Assembly (NCBI RefSeq): GCF_000485595.1
Contig: NW_014577151.1
Coordinates: forward strand, 570,039-593,510
From: Priapulus caudatus
Lineage: Eukaryota > Priapulida > Priapulimorpha > Priapulimorphida > Priapulidae
DNA: 23,472 nucleotides
Direction of reading: 5' to 3'
Part shown: one piece after another, positions 1 through 11,172 of the stretch
Layout: the number at the start of each line of letters is the position of its first letter
Position numbering within the stretch: position 1 is the first letter of the stretch
Made by a program: the position numbers and the translations under genes
The notes under the pieces: model-generated
What the model was told of the DNA's origin: nothing
What the model saw: only the letters and a program-made list of their open reading frames with translations
Databases searched by the model: none

Positions 1-826
1 ATTATTCCTTAATACTTAATAAAACCCATTGCTGGTTATTTCGATTAGTTCGCGCAAGCAGAAAAACAACTAAAGATATTCCAATCAAATACTTGCCGCA
101 CGTAACGAAAATTTAACTCATTCACCATGAGCAGACCGTTTTCGATGAATGATATTCACATCTTCGAATAACTCTTGCTGACTGCATTCGAAATCCTTGG
201 TCCATCAACTATTCGACTGTCATATGACGTCCTTTCGCTTTCCCCCCCTTTTCGTAACCACTCTGATATGAGGTCTCTCCAATGATATGCCAAATGCTCT
301 GGTTGCATGGTGTGACTCAACACCTTCTCTCTAAATATGACATTCTTTGTAGAGACGATGCTGGAACGTCTCAGCAAGGAGTGTGCATGCCTTCCAACAG
401 CGGATGTGGCCAGGCATTTGGCTCACTTTGGCTTCCACTGCAGCTTTCAACACAGTTTCACCCACCATGAAATATTCCCGAAGCACGGGGGCTATGAATG
501 CTGCGAATTTTCCTGACAGATCATCCTAATTGAATTTCCTTGGACCGCAACAGTATACCCCTTTCAATCGCACAATACATTGCTTGATTTCTGTTCTGAA
601 ACCAGCTGTGACGAATCACTTTACTTACTTCCCGCTAATTAGTGAACTTCCAACAATGTTATAAATAAAGGTGTCAAATCAAATTTCATTGTAGTCAAAA
701 CATAATATAGCCCACAAAGATAACAACCTTTCCCATTCAATTTCCTTAAGTACAGTAGCCTCTAGGATTTACTGCATACAACTGTACGCTTACTCGTATA
801 CAATCGTCGTATACCGTTCGCACCCG
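1..826. other. no gene recognised (window start)
   Basis: I recognise no gene, RNA or named repeat here. The only stretch that stands out is the open segment at 331-525, listed separately. The remainder is moderately AT-rich unique-looking sequence without clear tandem or inverted structure. Confidence 0.5.
331..525 (-). other. short coding-like open segment, possible exon
   Basis: On the minus strand a frame of 64 codons runs from 525 down to a TAG at 333-331. It is preceded directly by another TAG (528-526) that could be read as a splice acceptor AG. The product is compositionally protein-like, rich in Ala, Val, Glu and Lys, with stretches such as KAAVEAKV and CWKACTLLAETF, but I cannot assign a family. 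The plus strand is also largely open over the same interval in two frames, one containing LSKECACLPTADVARHLAHF, so the coding strand is uncertain. An open frame of this length is expected by chance now and then. It may be an exon, a fragment of a decayed mobile element, or nothing. Confidence 0.2.
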
Positions 827-1141
827 CAGGGCGGATCCAAGATTCCAAAAAGAGGGCGCACCAATCATGAGCAATATGTAGTGAACATATGGTTATATAT
901 ACGGCTGAGAGAGCGACCACCAACCCCAAACGGAGCGACAGCGCATGAGGGGCATGCGTATAAGCTTTGGACCAGGGTGGAAGGTGTCCTAACCGCGCTT
1001 AACCTGATACATTTGAGTGCACGCAAGAGGGTCTCAGGGCCCTTCCAGAAAAGTTTGAAATTAACTCCACTCAAAGAGCTTTTCGCGCCGAGCATTGGGG
1101 GCGGTCCGTACCCCCTGCACCCCCGTACAGCTCCGCCTGGG
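827..1141. mobile_element. candidate non-autonomous DNA transposon remnant
   Basis: The left edge reads cagggcggatccaagatt. The right edge, reverse complemented, begins ccaggcggagctgtacgggg, so the ends share an imperfect inverted repeat around CAGG(G)CGGA. Just inside the left end is AAAAAGAGGGCGCAC, and inside the right end is a C-rich GTACCCCCTGCACCCCC block. From memory, GGGCGGATCCAGG plus GGGGGCGCAC ends are common on short repeats in marine invertebrate genomes. No clear target-site duplication is visible and the family is not identified. The two ORFs over this interval (865-1095 minus, 881-1219 plus) show no transposase motif. Confidence 0.3.
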
Positions 1142-2900
1142 GGAGGGCGCGGAGTTTTAGCTACTTTTCATAGCTTAAAATGTCCAATACTGACTGCATA
1201 CGTAATAGGTATTTATTAACTACAATATGCTCACGCAAGCATTTTATGTATTAAATTTGACCCAGTTTGCGGACCAGTCTTTCGTATGGGCGGGGTGGGC
1301 AGGGGAGCAAACCGTCAAATGATCATGTGTATTCACAGAATTCACATTCACATATCAAAAATAACTATTGCAGCTAGAGAAACAAATATGTAAATCAAAA
1401 TACAAATCTTGTGATAAGCCTCGAATCAGAAGTAGCTTATTATACCAGAGACCCAAAAATAGAATGAAGCAGTTACGACTTTTCCCTCGCACACATAATT
1501 CGAGAACATCCGGTAAATCCCCACATCCGCAATGCACTACCATTACCCGCCAACACAAGCCTCACATGCATCGCCAGAAATATGTATGTCTCGTTTACAT
1601 ATACGTTGGTACTAATCTAGTCTACGAAGTAAACAAGATACCAATGAAATAACCGCTCTGATAAGTATAACTTTTCCCTTGAGCATAGTTTTCCATTGTG
1701 CATGCTCAAAATATGCAGCGAAAGATGAACATTATATGACTCAAAATATCAGGTCGTATCTCGTACTATAGTCACCACGATCACAGCGCTCACACCTTAA
1801 TACCTCCTCATATCCGGTTGCATATGCTCACCACTAACATATCACATCTAATTTTTCAGAAAGTCGACGACACGCGAGCCGCCACAGTTCGACCGTCTAC
1901 GCTACCTTGTGAAAGAATTGATGTTGAAAAATCATTTTTATTTGATGACTTCCCAGTTCGTGTCTTCAAATCAACGCTTATCTCAATGCAGTCACGATGC
2001 GTCATGCACCATATAACCCAACCAAATTTCATCCTCGGGTTATTGGTACGTTACCTGAATGCATTGGCTGTTCACACCACACAAGACATTCTGGGTATCG
2101 CCAAAACATACAATCCACCTTGACCAACTCATTGGCCATCCAATGGAAGCCTCTACAATGCCCCCACACAACGCCTTTACCTACTACCAAAAACAAAACT
2201 AGCCTCTAAATTAAGCCCCCGATATGTTCTTAATTTGAAACAAAGTCTTATTGTACTTCTAAAAACTACAAACCATAACCGCTGACCCGCGATGGCACGA
2301 ACGGCGCTGTCGGTCCGCGAAAATAATCTTTCCCAACAGTTTACCTAGACCCACTTGAATATACTAACTACATCCTTCTCCGCCAGTCAAAGCAGCGTCA
2401 TCAGAGCGTGGCCTCGCTATCTAACACTTACCGACAATCAGATATGTACAAGTTAACGAAGGTATGTCCCTATAAAGCTGAGCGGCTGAATAGCACCGCG
2501 CGACTGCTCATCATTTCAAGAGAAATAGCGCCCGCACGCGCCATCCGAATCCCCTTTGGGTTTTTAAGAATGATTTTTGTGTCTGATTTCCTAGTCCTTT
2601 CATACCCATTAACTAGTTTTTCCAACTAACGAATATAATTGCATAACCTGCGTTTTACAACAAGATATTATATGCTAATATAAAAAAAGAAGTAAGTATA
2701 GCGAGTTCCAATCTCCCGATTAATAGTAGCCTGATTCTACCTTTAATTAGGTACCAGGTAGCGAGCAGATTAGAGAGCGCGTATAGGTTCACGGGTTGAA
2801 AGACCTTACAAGTCGATTTATTGAGCCTCGCGAAACACAATTAAAAACCCTGATCGTCGGAGAAAAAAATTTTCCATACTCACCGGCGGTTGTTCGCTCG
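1142..2900. other. no gene recognised
   Basis: The short ORFs here (for example 1368-1652 and 1818-2123 plus) show no recognisable domain and look like chance openings. A C-run-rich tract sits near 1280-1310. No tRNA fold, tandem array or inverted repeat was found by eye. Confidence 0.5.
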
Positions 2901-2946
2901 CTGGTTCATTGCGTCGGTTGACATCACCCGACTGGACTGCGCGCCC

Positions 2947-3016
2947 TATAAAAGCCTGCCGCAACGAACCACAATTTCTGGAAGCGCTCTCCCTCGAGCG
3001 CTCTCAACCGAACCAT
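2947..3016 (+). promoter_or_regulatory. candidate TATA-box core promoter
   Basis: A canonical TATAAAAG lies at 2947-2954 in a locally GC-rich setting (GCGCGCCC before it, GCCTGCCGC after). An initiator could fall about 25-35 bases downstream in the ACAATTTCTGG stretch. The first ATG follows at 3015 after AACCGAACC, opening a 74-codon frame ending at 3239 that resembles no family I know. A possible splice donor (AAG/GTCAGC) follows shortly after that ATG. The TATA context suggests an RNA polymerase II promoter or the U3 region of an LTR. With no recognisable product downstream this remains a weak call. Confidence 0.28.
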
Positions 3017-3239
3017 GCTGCTGTATATGCTGCTAAACTCTAGTGAAGGTCAGCTCTCTAAGCTTGAATCCAATCTTAAACAACATCAGGGATCATCCAG
3101 CGGGTCATCCATCATACTTGAAACCCATGCCCCTTTACGTCTCTTGACTTTCTCTTACTATGTCAATCTTTGGCAACTGAATACTTATGACCTCATACCC
3201 ACCCTCCAACAACCTTCACACTTGACCATGCAGCATTAA

Positions 3240-6200
3240 CCGTCGCTAAAAACTGGCGTATAACCCATTGCACAATAGCGAGACAAAAATGCTGAATAGT
3301 TAGTGGCCTAAAACATAACACAGGGCTACTATTAGATGTCACAAATTTCCTCTCTGACTCACAGTGCAGGAAGCACATTACAGGAGGGTCATGCATTGAT
3401 AGATATACCTTAATTTACAACATTTGAATATAGAGAAAGGGAACAATAACTTCAATTTACTGTAAATTTTGTACTTTATCTTTAATAAGATACATGTGCA
3501 ATTTTGAATTGCTTGGCGATTTCAAATAGGAGGTCACTTTATTTGTCAAACTCCAGCCCTTAAGACAATTGATTCGTGCAATCCTAAGTCTGATTATATC
3601 ATATATTTAGGTTTAACCATTAATACTTCGAGTCTTCGTCCATGTGATCTCTCTCATCTCAACGTATTTTAATCCACAATAAAATTCAATACCGCATAAA
3701 CTTATATAGTAAGTAACAGTACTCTTTTAAATTAACAATAATGAGACACATGCAACATTTGACTCAGCAGTTGGTAAGTTCAGAAATGCGACATACAGGT
3801 ACCAGTCCCGCTAAGCGCGCCTAACCATAATGCCCGATATCCTCTGGTTAATTAATATTCGATTCATCATCATATATATCGTCAGAATTCAATTAGCGAG
3901 ACTCACCAAATTGCGCGATCCACGCTGTGCGTGGCGTGCACTGCGTGATAATAAAAATCCTCTTACGGCTGCTGAATATACTCAGCGTGATATACGCATG
4001 CGATAATACGTGCTTACTCCCGGAAAAAATAGTTCACGAGTTGACAAGTGTTATTCATCACGATTACAACCGCCACGCCCCTAATCACAAAATGCAGATA
4101 TTAAGTATAAACCCTACATATCTATTTAACTCGCATAACATCGAGCGGTTAGTCAAATTTCCGGCAAAATTTTATCATCCAATTAATAGCGACTACCCAC
4201 GATAATGATGCAGTTATACCTACAGATTCTTAACCAATCGCTGTTTGTGCTTTAAATGGATACAATATGTCGATAAATCACACACACACTGAGTCGCGTA
4301 TCCCTCTGGCTTGGAAAGAGTCTCTGTTGCCACCAAGCTTATGCACGTGGATCCGATCCGTGGACGCATTTGAGTGACGCCACACCTGCTTACGCTCGTC
4401 TGCGTAATACCAACAGCTGTGTACAGTCGTGTAGTTTTAATAGAGCATTAAACAATATATCTTCCTAATTGGAATTCGAAAATCCCAATAAGCATACTTT
4501 GTATATATAGCGCGTAAGTATAGTACCTAAAATATCACTGAAAATACACCCGCTAGAACTCTAGGAGTACAATCTCTCCTTTAACGATGATCATCATTGA
4601 CCAAATTCGCAACCCAGGCTTAAAATTTGTGATAATGACCATCGTGCATCGCCTTCCGTGCCATGCGTAAAATACTGCAACTGCGTGCTGCATGCGCTAG
4701 TAATCCGCCTTACAACGACCCACCCACAATCTCATCAATAATACACGGGGCAATCATTATGAAGCTGGTCACTTAGAGCACTTAAAAGGAGCAAACTTTG
4801 TTCCAATCGTTGTTAGCTCTACTACAATATGCGGCAGTGTAGAATGCCGAATATAGCGTGCAGCTGACTCTTGCAAAATGAACAGCGCCGATTTTGTCCA
4901 AGTTATCTGTTGCATAAAATTCGTAAAGCCAAACGATGTAGAACATTGCGTACCTACATGAAACAAAGTTTAGTCGGTCGAGACGAAAATGCATGCTAAG
5001 GAAACGTTTCATAGAACTTATTGCAATATAATAGATCAGTGCAATTGAAATTTATATCGTTGTCTTACTAAAGACTTACACTCTCCGAAACTTCAACTAT
5101 GACTATTTTTTCAATTTGCCATCTACCCGAAAATCACACATGAGCGTAAGAAAGTCAAAGTCGATGACACTGTATCGCTTGCACTCACGATAGCAAGTAA
5201 GACACGAAACGAAGTTGATAAGCAAAAATCATTTAATGTAGCTAAAACATCGACTGTACATTAAATAAAGCACTTGCCCATATATATATCCAATAATAAT
5301 CTATAAAACAATAATGATCAACCAAATTTAATACCGTAAAGATGCTCTAATAACACAACCCGATTCCCCGCTAGTAAGCGAGAGATTGGAGCTCTCTAGT
5401 AATAAATAAATATTTATATTTTATAGCTCGTTACCACGACATCTATCCCATAAATCTTTAACTCACACTAACATAAGACTATCTCAACTACGACAGAGGC
5501 AGAGGACATATTATAACACACTTGTCTCACAATAGAATATTGACCAAACAAACACATAATCTCTTCGAAACAACCATATCACTTCTAGACGATCTAACAC
5601 ATATCAAAACCTAACAAAGACTCGTCTGTACCTTTAACTCACTATAAATAGCAACGCACACTATATAAATCAGACCACTGGAAACCACGCCCACATTAAA
5701 TTTCGATCATAATGTCATCTTATAAATATTGAAACCGCCCTCGCAACTAACACTCTGAGCACCTGATCACAAGAACCACATGATCACAAAAAGTGGCCGA
5801 GTAGATCATTGGTCACACAAACCAAAAAATACAAAACAATACGATTTGAACATCATGCACATGGCAATGGTCAATCTCGCGGATCCTGACACCAATATTT
5901 ATTGCGCCCAAAAAATTGCCACCGTGCTTCGAAAGTACGCGACTCATATCACGTGCAAAGCATAGCACCACCATTGGCAATGTTTATCAACGTCTAAGGC
6001 TCCTCCCATGTATTATCTTGTGTGCTTGAATTTCGTTACTGCACCGTACTCCAACGACAACATGCATAGCGCTTTCCCTCCTTAGAATCCTAGTGCTTCT
6101 TCAAGAATATAGAGACTACATTACCGCATTTTGTCACATTCTTAAGATGACCGTGCTCAAAATAGACGCTCTCCATGTGAACTTTACTCGCGAGGCGATA

Positions 6201-6290
6201 TTCACTGGAGACAAACTACACACACCAAAGTATGCATTCCACAACATGTGGTCAAACGCTTCATAAGATCATACATTCGTGACGAAACCA
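3240..6290. other. no gene recognised, AT-rich
   Basis: About 3 kb with no recognisable gene or repeat. Short ORFs (3927-4205 plus, 4769-5012 minus, 5780-5965 plus) show no motif. From about 5200 on, the plus strand becomes poor in G: over 5461-5640 I count 48 C and 17 G. TATA-like strings such as that at 5643 are unremarkable in sequence this AT-rich. Confidence 0.5.
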
Positions 6291-6314
6291 AAATGTTGAA
6301 CGACGAGTCTCTAC

Positions 6315-6425
6315 ACGCGACGGACAAGGACGGACGACACAGGACGGACCAAACACGACGATCGACCACCCCACTATGGCAAAGGTTCTCTCAGCTCAAC
6401 TTTGACGATGTAACGTAAGCTAAAT
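6315..6425 (+). repeat. GACGGAC-rich dispersed repeat module
   Basis: Tandem-like GACGGAC/GACGACA units at 6319-6365 are followed by GGCAAAGGTTCTCTCAGCTCAAC and, about 25 bases on, GTAAGCTAAAT. The same order (GACGAC run, CATGCAAAGCTCAGCT, GTGAGCTAAAT) closes the direct-repeat copy at 10724-11172, and a corrupted form closes the copy at 12654-13134. I read it as the 3' end of the same dispersed repeat, here without a recognisable 5' part. Confidence 0.45.
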
Positions 6426-6649
6426 CCGACCTGTAACTGAACTTAGACGTGTTGCATCCTCTCTTGCCCCCCCTTTAAAAAGACTATTTTTTTTCGATGT
6501 ACAGGAAATATTAACGCATTAACAAATGACTAACATATATTAAAGGTCTCCCCTAGCTTGTTTCACTAAAACTAGCGAAGTCATGCACCTCTTCGGGAGA
6601 TAGCTCTCGCTTATGGTGGCCTGGAGAGAAAGACTGACTATCCCTTGAC

Positions 6650-6975
6650 TCGCATGTCCACATCATCATGGCTTTCTCCTGATGAGGTCAATTCACCTTC
6701 AGACAAACTCAGTAAAATGTAATAGAACAAATATCACACACGTAGGTTCCTCCTTTAGTTCGCATTGGTACAAATGGATAGTTACGGGTCAACTGTATCA
6801 CACGTGCAACATCATAAGTCTTTCGCCTAGGATTTCGCAATGCACCCTTCATTACCTAATTTGGAGACACCCATATGAACAAATATCACACACTAAGGTT
6901 TCCTCCATGATGGGTGCTTGTCCGCTCAGCTCACCCCATCTGAACCATCTGTATCACACATATCAACAATTTCAA
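6650..6975 (-). pseudogene. possible degenerate zinc-finger-like tandem array
   Basis: On the minus strand two blocks read GGAGGAACCTACGTGTGTGA and GGAGGAAACCTTAGTGTGTGA, each followed by TATTTGTTC. These translate locally to G-G-(N/T)-x-x-V-C-D-I-C-S, which fits the start of a C2H2 finger after a TGEKP-like linker. Related GTGTGATACAG blocks occur in plus coordinates near 6793 and 6949, and GGAGAAAGCC (GEKP-like) occurs near 6673. Spacing of the Cys blocks (about 65, 87 and 69 bases) is irregular against the usual 84, and stops interrupt every frame. The plus-strand ORF at 6682-7107 is antisense to this and shows no domain. It could also be a non-coding tandem repeat. Confidence 0.33.
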
Positions 6976-7439
6976 ATATCTTTCTCTCTCGATAAGATGT
7001 GGTACGCAGAATTTCTCAGCGCGAATCTGTGCTCCAACACTCATCAACACAGCTGCGTCTCCCCCTTGGCAGCGACACCTAATGGTAAACCCTCACAGTC
7101 AGGGTGATGTTAAGCTAACATTTCCCCCCGCAGCCCCGTCTCTCCCGGTCTCGACCTCCTCAAAAAAAATCAACGTAATCACTCAACACATTATCATCTA
7201 ATCGGGTTGACAACTATGTAAAGCAACGATTGATAATTTAACAACGTCTATTCAACCTGTTCTAAGCTGAATCTTTACAATTATCAAGTTACTAGTTATA
7301 CCTAATCGTAAAGATGACTTGGAAAATAATAGCAAACTCTGGTATTGCATACTAGCGCAGTGAGAACTAAAGCAATCTACGCGACACCTAACCCGGAGTT
7401 TAAGCTACACCGCCAGTTAACCCCATAACCCCAGTCAAA

Positions 7440-7830
7440 ACACCCACGTCTACGCCGGATTTCTTAACCCTGACCTCTTCAGCCGTGACCTCGGGCTCTA
7501 CCCTTCGCATCAGGGGTATGTCTAGATAAATGGCCATGAATAGACAACAACTGTGACGTCATTGGAGTATCAGAACCAGTTTAAACCCTCCCTTCAAGGG
7601 TCAAAAGTATCACACTAACTCTTTTCCTCCCCTTCCATGAAACAACATTTCATTCCTTCAATAAGGGAACAGAAATCGTAAGTCACGCCGGAAACACAAA
7701 ATTCCCATCTCTTCCATTAGCCACTCCTCCAAAAATGCCTAATCGCAACCTTTCCCCCACTGGCACTTCGACCGTGACCTTCCAATTCCGCCACTGGGGT
7801 ATGCTTCCTGCCCTCACATCATACACCGAA
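7440..7830. repeat. TGACCT-type dispersed repeat fragments
   Basis: Two segments (about 7465-7535 and 7765-7815) share the pattern GTGACCT, C-rich spacer, then AGGGGTATG or TGGGGTATG. A third fragment near 12395-12440 reads CCTTGACCTTGAACACTTGG then ACCTCTGACCCC. Short TGACCTTGACCT tracts of this kind are, from memory, frequent in bivalve and gastropod intergenic DNA. No boundaries or target duplications can be drawn. The plus strand here is extremely C-rich (7861-7980 has 52 C against 10 G). Confidence 0.3.
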
Positions 7831-7988
7831 TATTAAACCTACTCGACCGATAAGATTCTGCAATCGTATCCTTTCCACACCTAATAAGGACACATTCCCC
7901 CCGTACAACATCTTACCTTGACCCTACCCCCAAACTGTCATCCTGATGTCTTTTCACTACCCCCCCGCCACCCCACGTTCCCAATATC

Positions 7989-9359
7989 GTGAACCGGTAC
8001 CGAGCGGCTAAGATGCCCCAACTTGATCACGACCGTGCACGACATTCCATGCGATTCTACAACTGGCATCTGACCTGTCGACAACTAAAACCGGGAAATA
8101 ATATAAACACATTCACAAACTACCTCTTATCACAACTGGGGGCACTCGTGTTCACTATACCTCACATGCCTTCGCAAAAACTGATGTAAACTACCCCGCC
8201 ACCCACCACTGCTCGCCGATGCGAAATGCTGCTGCGTGGCTCATAATACCTTTCGGCAATTCCACACCAAACTTCACTCAAGAAACAACATTAATGCCTA
8301 TTCATGAATTGCTTTAAATAAGTCTAAATCCATATTAAGCATACTGGGGGACTTTCATCATAACACTGGAGCTGAGCTCACTAAAACACAATTTAATTGT
8401 TTTTTAGTCATACTTTCTTTGACCTGCTATTTCCGAGAAAATTAACTCAACTCATAGCAGTAATTTATTGCTATCTAACATTATTAAGCACTGCATAGTA
8501 ATACATTCACATGGACTGCATAGCATATAGGAATCAGACTCTCTGTTTCTAATATACACTGACAGGCCATAACCTTCAGAAGAAAAGCAGAATCCGCTGA
8601 ACAAAGTGACAACCGTCTTTTTCTATCCAAAATCTTAAGTGTCATGTTCATAACCACTACTTTAAATAAAAAACAAAGCATAGTTTTTACTAATAATTAC
8701 AATTTGGCTTTTCATGGTCTATGATCGAGGGTTATTTTAAGATTTAATTAGACAAAACTTGAAGAATAGTCAAACCACAGAGTTCAGAATTGTAACAGTA
8801 CACAGGGCAAAATTGACCCCGTATTCATCATACATACTCCCTATTACGTCGCCTTTGATTGACCTAGCAGGATAGCGTTGTACCCCTGAAAACGCTATAT
8901 ACTAACAGTCTTCTCAAGAGCACGCCTCAGTATAACTCGATTTCCCCCGCAAAAGTTAAAAAAAAATGCAACGTTCATAACGCATAATCACAGGCACCGG
9001 AACTCCCAATAAAATTAAAGGGAAAGCAAAAAAACGCGAAAAGTCTTTATACCACAGTCTTAAGTCCAAACTCTATTCGCCCATCACGCTGTAAATACCG
9101 GTCAAATGCCACGCAACACACAAGTACATACCGCACGGATTAATTCCCGCCCGTGCAAAACAACCATCAATAAGAGCAGCAGGGGGGGGTAGAACGCGTC
9201 TCGCAAAATTCGCGTCACTCACGCTTCAATTCACCACCCTTCTCAGCACGAATACCACATCCAACATCTCCATCTTGTATCCTATTCTACTAAATCACTT
9301 GTCAAATTTATAACTCTTCTTCCTTACCTCCCCCGGCCAGAGATCATCTCGTAAATACC
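7989..9359. other. no gene recognised
   Basis: Short ORFs at 7989-8189 plus and 8484-8681 minus show no motif. A GGGGGGGG run lies at 9182-9189, the only long G homopolymer in a part of the window where long runs are otherwise C. No repeat or RNA gene recognised. Confidence 0.5.
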
Positions 9360-9375
9360 GGCGGGAAAATCAAGA

Positions 9376-9420
9376 GATGGGTAAAAGACTTATCATCCGG
9401 AAACCTGCCAAACTCTCTAC
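9376..9420 (+). repeat. dispersed-repeat motif (TTATCATCCGGAAACC)
   Basis: The string CTTATCATCCGGAAACCTG near 9389-9407 matches a motif I associate with abundant molluscan dispersed repeats that also carry TGACCT tracts. This is from recollection only, and the flanks are too degraded to delimit an element. Confidence 0.22.
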
Positions 9421-9709
9421 CAAATGTCTAGATGAGGACACCAAGGGAGACTGACAATTCTGACAAAGCCAATAGTAGTACACTGAACCTTGTTCTTTGG
9501 GTATTACGTAAATAAACCACGTAAACCATTTCAAATTATCTTTTAACATTAAAAACATGCTACGGGGTACGCAGCGAATCTAATTTCGCGCTACGGTACT
9601 GCATCTCATTCGCTTTCCTATACTTTACACGAGACAAAGATCGGCGGGCCCAGATTTCTAATAACGCTTTGAAAAAATTCAACGATTTGAGAGGTTAGAT
9701 GACCTAGAA

Positions 9710-9739
9710 CCCCTAACCTAAAGCTAACCCTAAACCCTG
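9710..9739 (-). repeat. degenerate telomere-like CCCTAA repeats
   Basis: The segment contains CCCCTAACCT, GCTAACCCTAAACCCTG. These are three to four interrupted CCCTAA units, in the opposite orientation to the TTAGGG array at 19819. It may be a small decayed interstitial telomeric site or a chance cluster. Confidence 0.3.
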
Positions 9740-9783
9740 AAACGCCAAAAGGAACTACAAACGACTGGGTCCATAAGCCTCAA

Positions 9784-9848
9784 TCCAAGATTCCTCTGAC
9801 CCAATGCACAACCGACAATTGGTATATGGTGTGGTTAGCACAGCCAAC
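9784..9848 (+). repeat. diverged copy of the 22960-23091 hairpin arm
   Basis: The order of blocks ATTCCTCTGACC, CAATGC, ACCGAC, ATT.GGT, GGTGTGGTTAG matches one arm of the hairpin at 22960-23091 with several small gaps and substitutions. Here only a single arm is visible, ending in CACAGCCAAC where the hairpin turns through GTGGCTAAC. This marks the arm as a dispersed repeat family and not a one-off palindrome. Like the right arm of the hairpin, it lacks the extra C found in the left arm. Confidence 0.62.
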
Positions 9849-10723
9849 TGCCTATACAAAAACGTCGGAATTCTCTATCCCCGAGACGCTGTTTCAGTCG
9901 CTGCCCAGACCCTCACAATGGGGCACTCAATACAAGACCAGACGCACATAGACGAAAACTGAAAACTTCAATTACTCTCGCTTGTATACACCTTTGTATC
10001 CTCTTTACCTTAGCCGCTGATTTTCGATTAAAAATTTTGCTACATTTCCCTCCGACATCTGCCACCATCACCACCAACGCATTGTAACAACAAGACGTAC
10101 GATTTTGGTATCAAAAAAAATCGCTCCGGCCGCCGCATCTGGGGTCGAAATATCCGACCCGGAGCCCAACCAAGTTTGCTCGGCCACCATCACAAAACTG
10201 CCGGTCCTCCCTCGACCGGCACTTTTCCCCTCATATTATCTGAAATACACGTATCGGGCAACGCCATTTAGCAAACTTAAACGGAAAGCGCATAAACGAA
10301 CCCTCCTCAACGTAAACGGGGTTCCAAAAAAACATCCTAACTCCATGAACCCCCTCCAACCATGATCGCTCACACAACAATGAAGTGCAATGAACCACGT
10401 AGCCACCACCAAATAACGTTATATTATTCACATTACAAGAACTCTATATAAAGCGGACACGCTCCCTGGTAACGTGAAAGAAGATCACGCTATTCCACTA
10501 GACGAATTACTACGTGACAAGGTTCCCTGCCAATACAAACTTTCAAACGCGTCAATTCTTCAGGAAAATTCGAATTTTCTAGCTAGCACACGTCCACTAT
10601 ACGCAATTAGAAATAAAACCAACATACATCACAATTTTGGACGCTAATGCCGCTATACCCGCCTTGTAGCAATGCATCGAAATAAATCCTATTAGCGCTC
10701 CGACATTCGTACAACTTACTCGA

Positions 10724-11172
10724 ATATAGACAGTATCGGCAGGCGGAGAGGAAATACCAATATGCATTAAAGATATTCAACGAATCTTTAAAACGAACCA
10801 ACCATCCTTACACCACAGACTGTTCTATCGGCGTTTTTGCATAAATGCCATAAACCTAACCTAAGCATATTTTTTTTAAATCAAAACCCCTAGCTCTATC
10901 ATTCCATACCAAAAATAGCAAAACCGTCAACCTGAACTGCACATACATGCAATTCCACTTTCACAAAAAACTCGCCTTGGCCGAAAGACCGACGCCGTGC
11001 CAGACAAAAAACGTCCATATGGAGCATAGCAAACAACTACAGCCCATTCAAAACATGGGTCAAACGGTCCGAATATCGTGACCGCACAAACCAAATTTTG
11101 ACTGACGACAGACGACGGCCCGGACTACACGGCCCATGCAAAGCTCAGCTTACGCATGCAAGTGAGCTAAAT
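10724..11172 (+). repeat. dispersed repeat, copy A
   Basis: Copy A of an approximately 450-base repeat whose copy B lies about 1.93 kb downstream. Shared landmarks in order: GAGGAAATACCAATAT (10748), CACCACAGAC, CGTTTTTGCATAAATGCCAT, AAACCTAACCTAA, CCAAAAATAGCAAAA, AACTGAAC-like, CACTTTCACAAAAAA, ACGTCCATAT, AACAACTACA, CAAAATTTTGAC with GACGAC units, and a terminal hairpin AAGCTCAGCTTACGCATG then AAGTGAGCTAAA. Spacing between landmarks is preserved despite many substitutions and indels. No coding potential. It resembles non-autonomous dispersed repeats of marine invertebrates, but the class (SINE, MITE or other) cannot be set from two copies. Confidence 0.7.

Noticed and set aside
156-377. 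Zinc-finger reading (H-L-A-x-H...GER-P-H) on the minus strand near 260-300
   Set aside because: One linker-like string without paired Cys codons or an 84-base neighbour; too weak against the two arrays at 6.65 and 13.7 kb.
6682-7107. 141-codon plus ORF
   Set aside because: Antisense to the finger-like repeats, no domain, and the His/Thr/Ser-rich repetition follows the repeat structure.
10443-10455. TATATAAAGCGG, with a twin near 17211, as paired promoters
   Set aside because: The flanks differ, no ORF or initiator context follows, and TATA-like strings are common in this AT-rich DNA.
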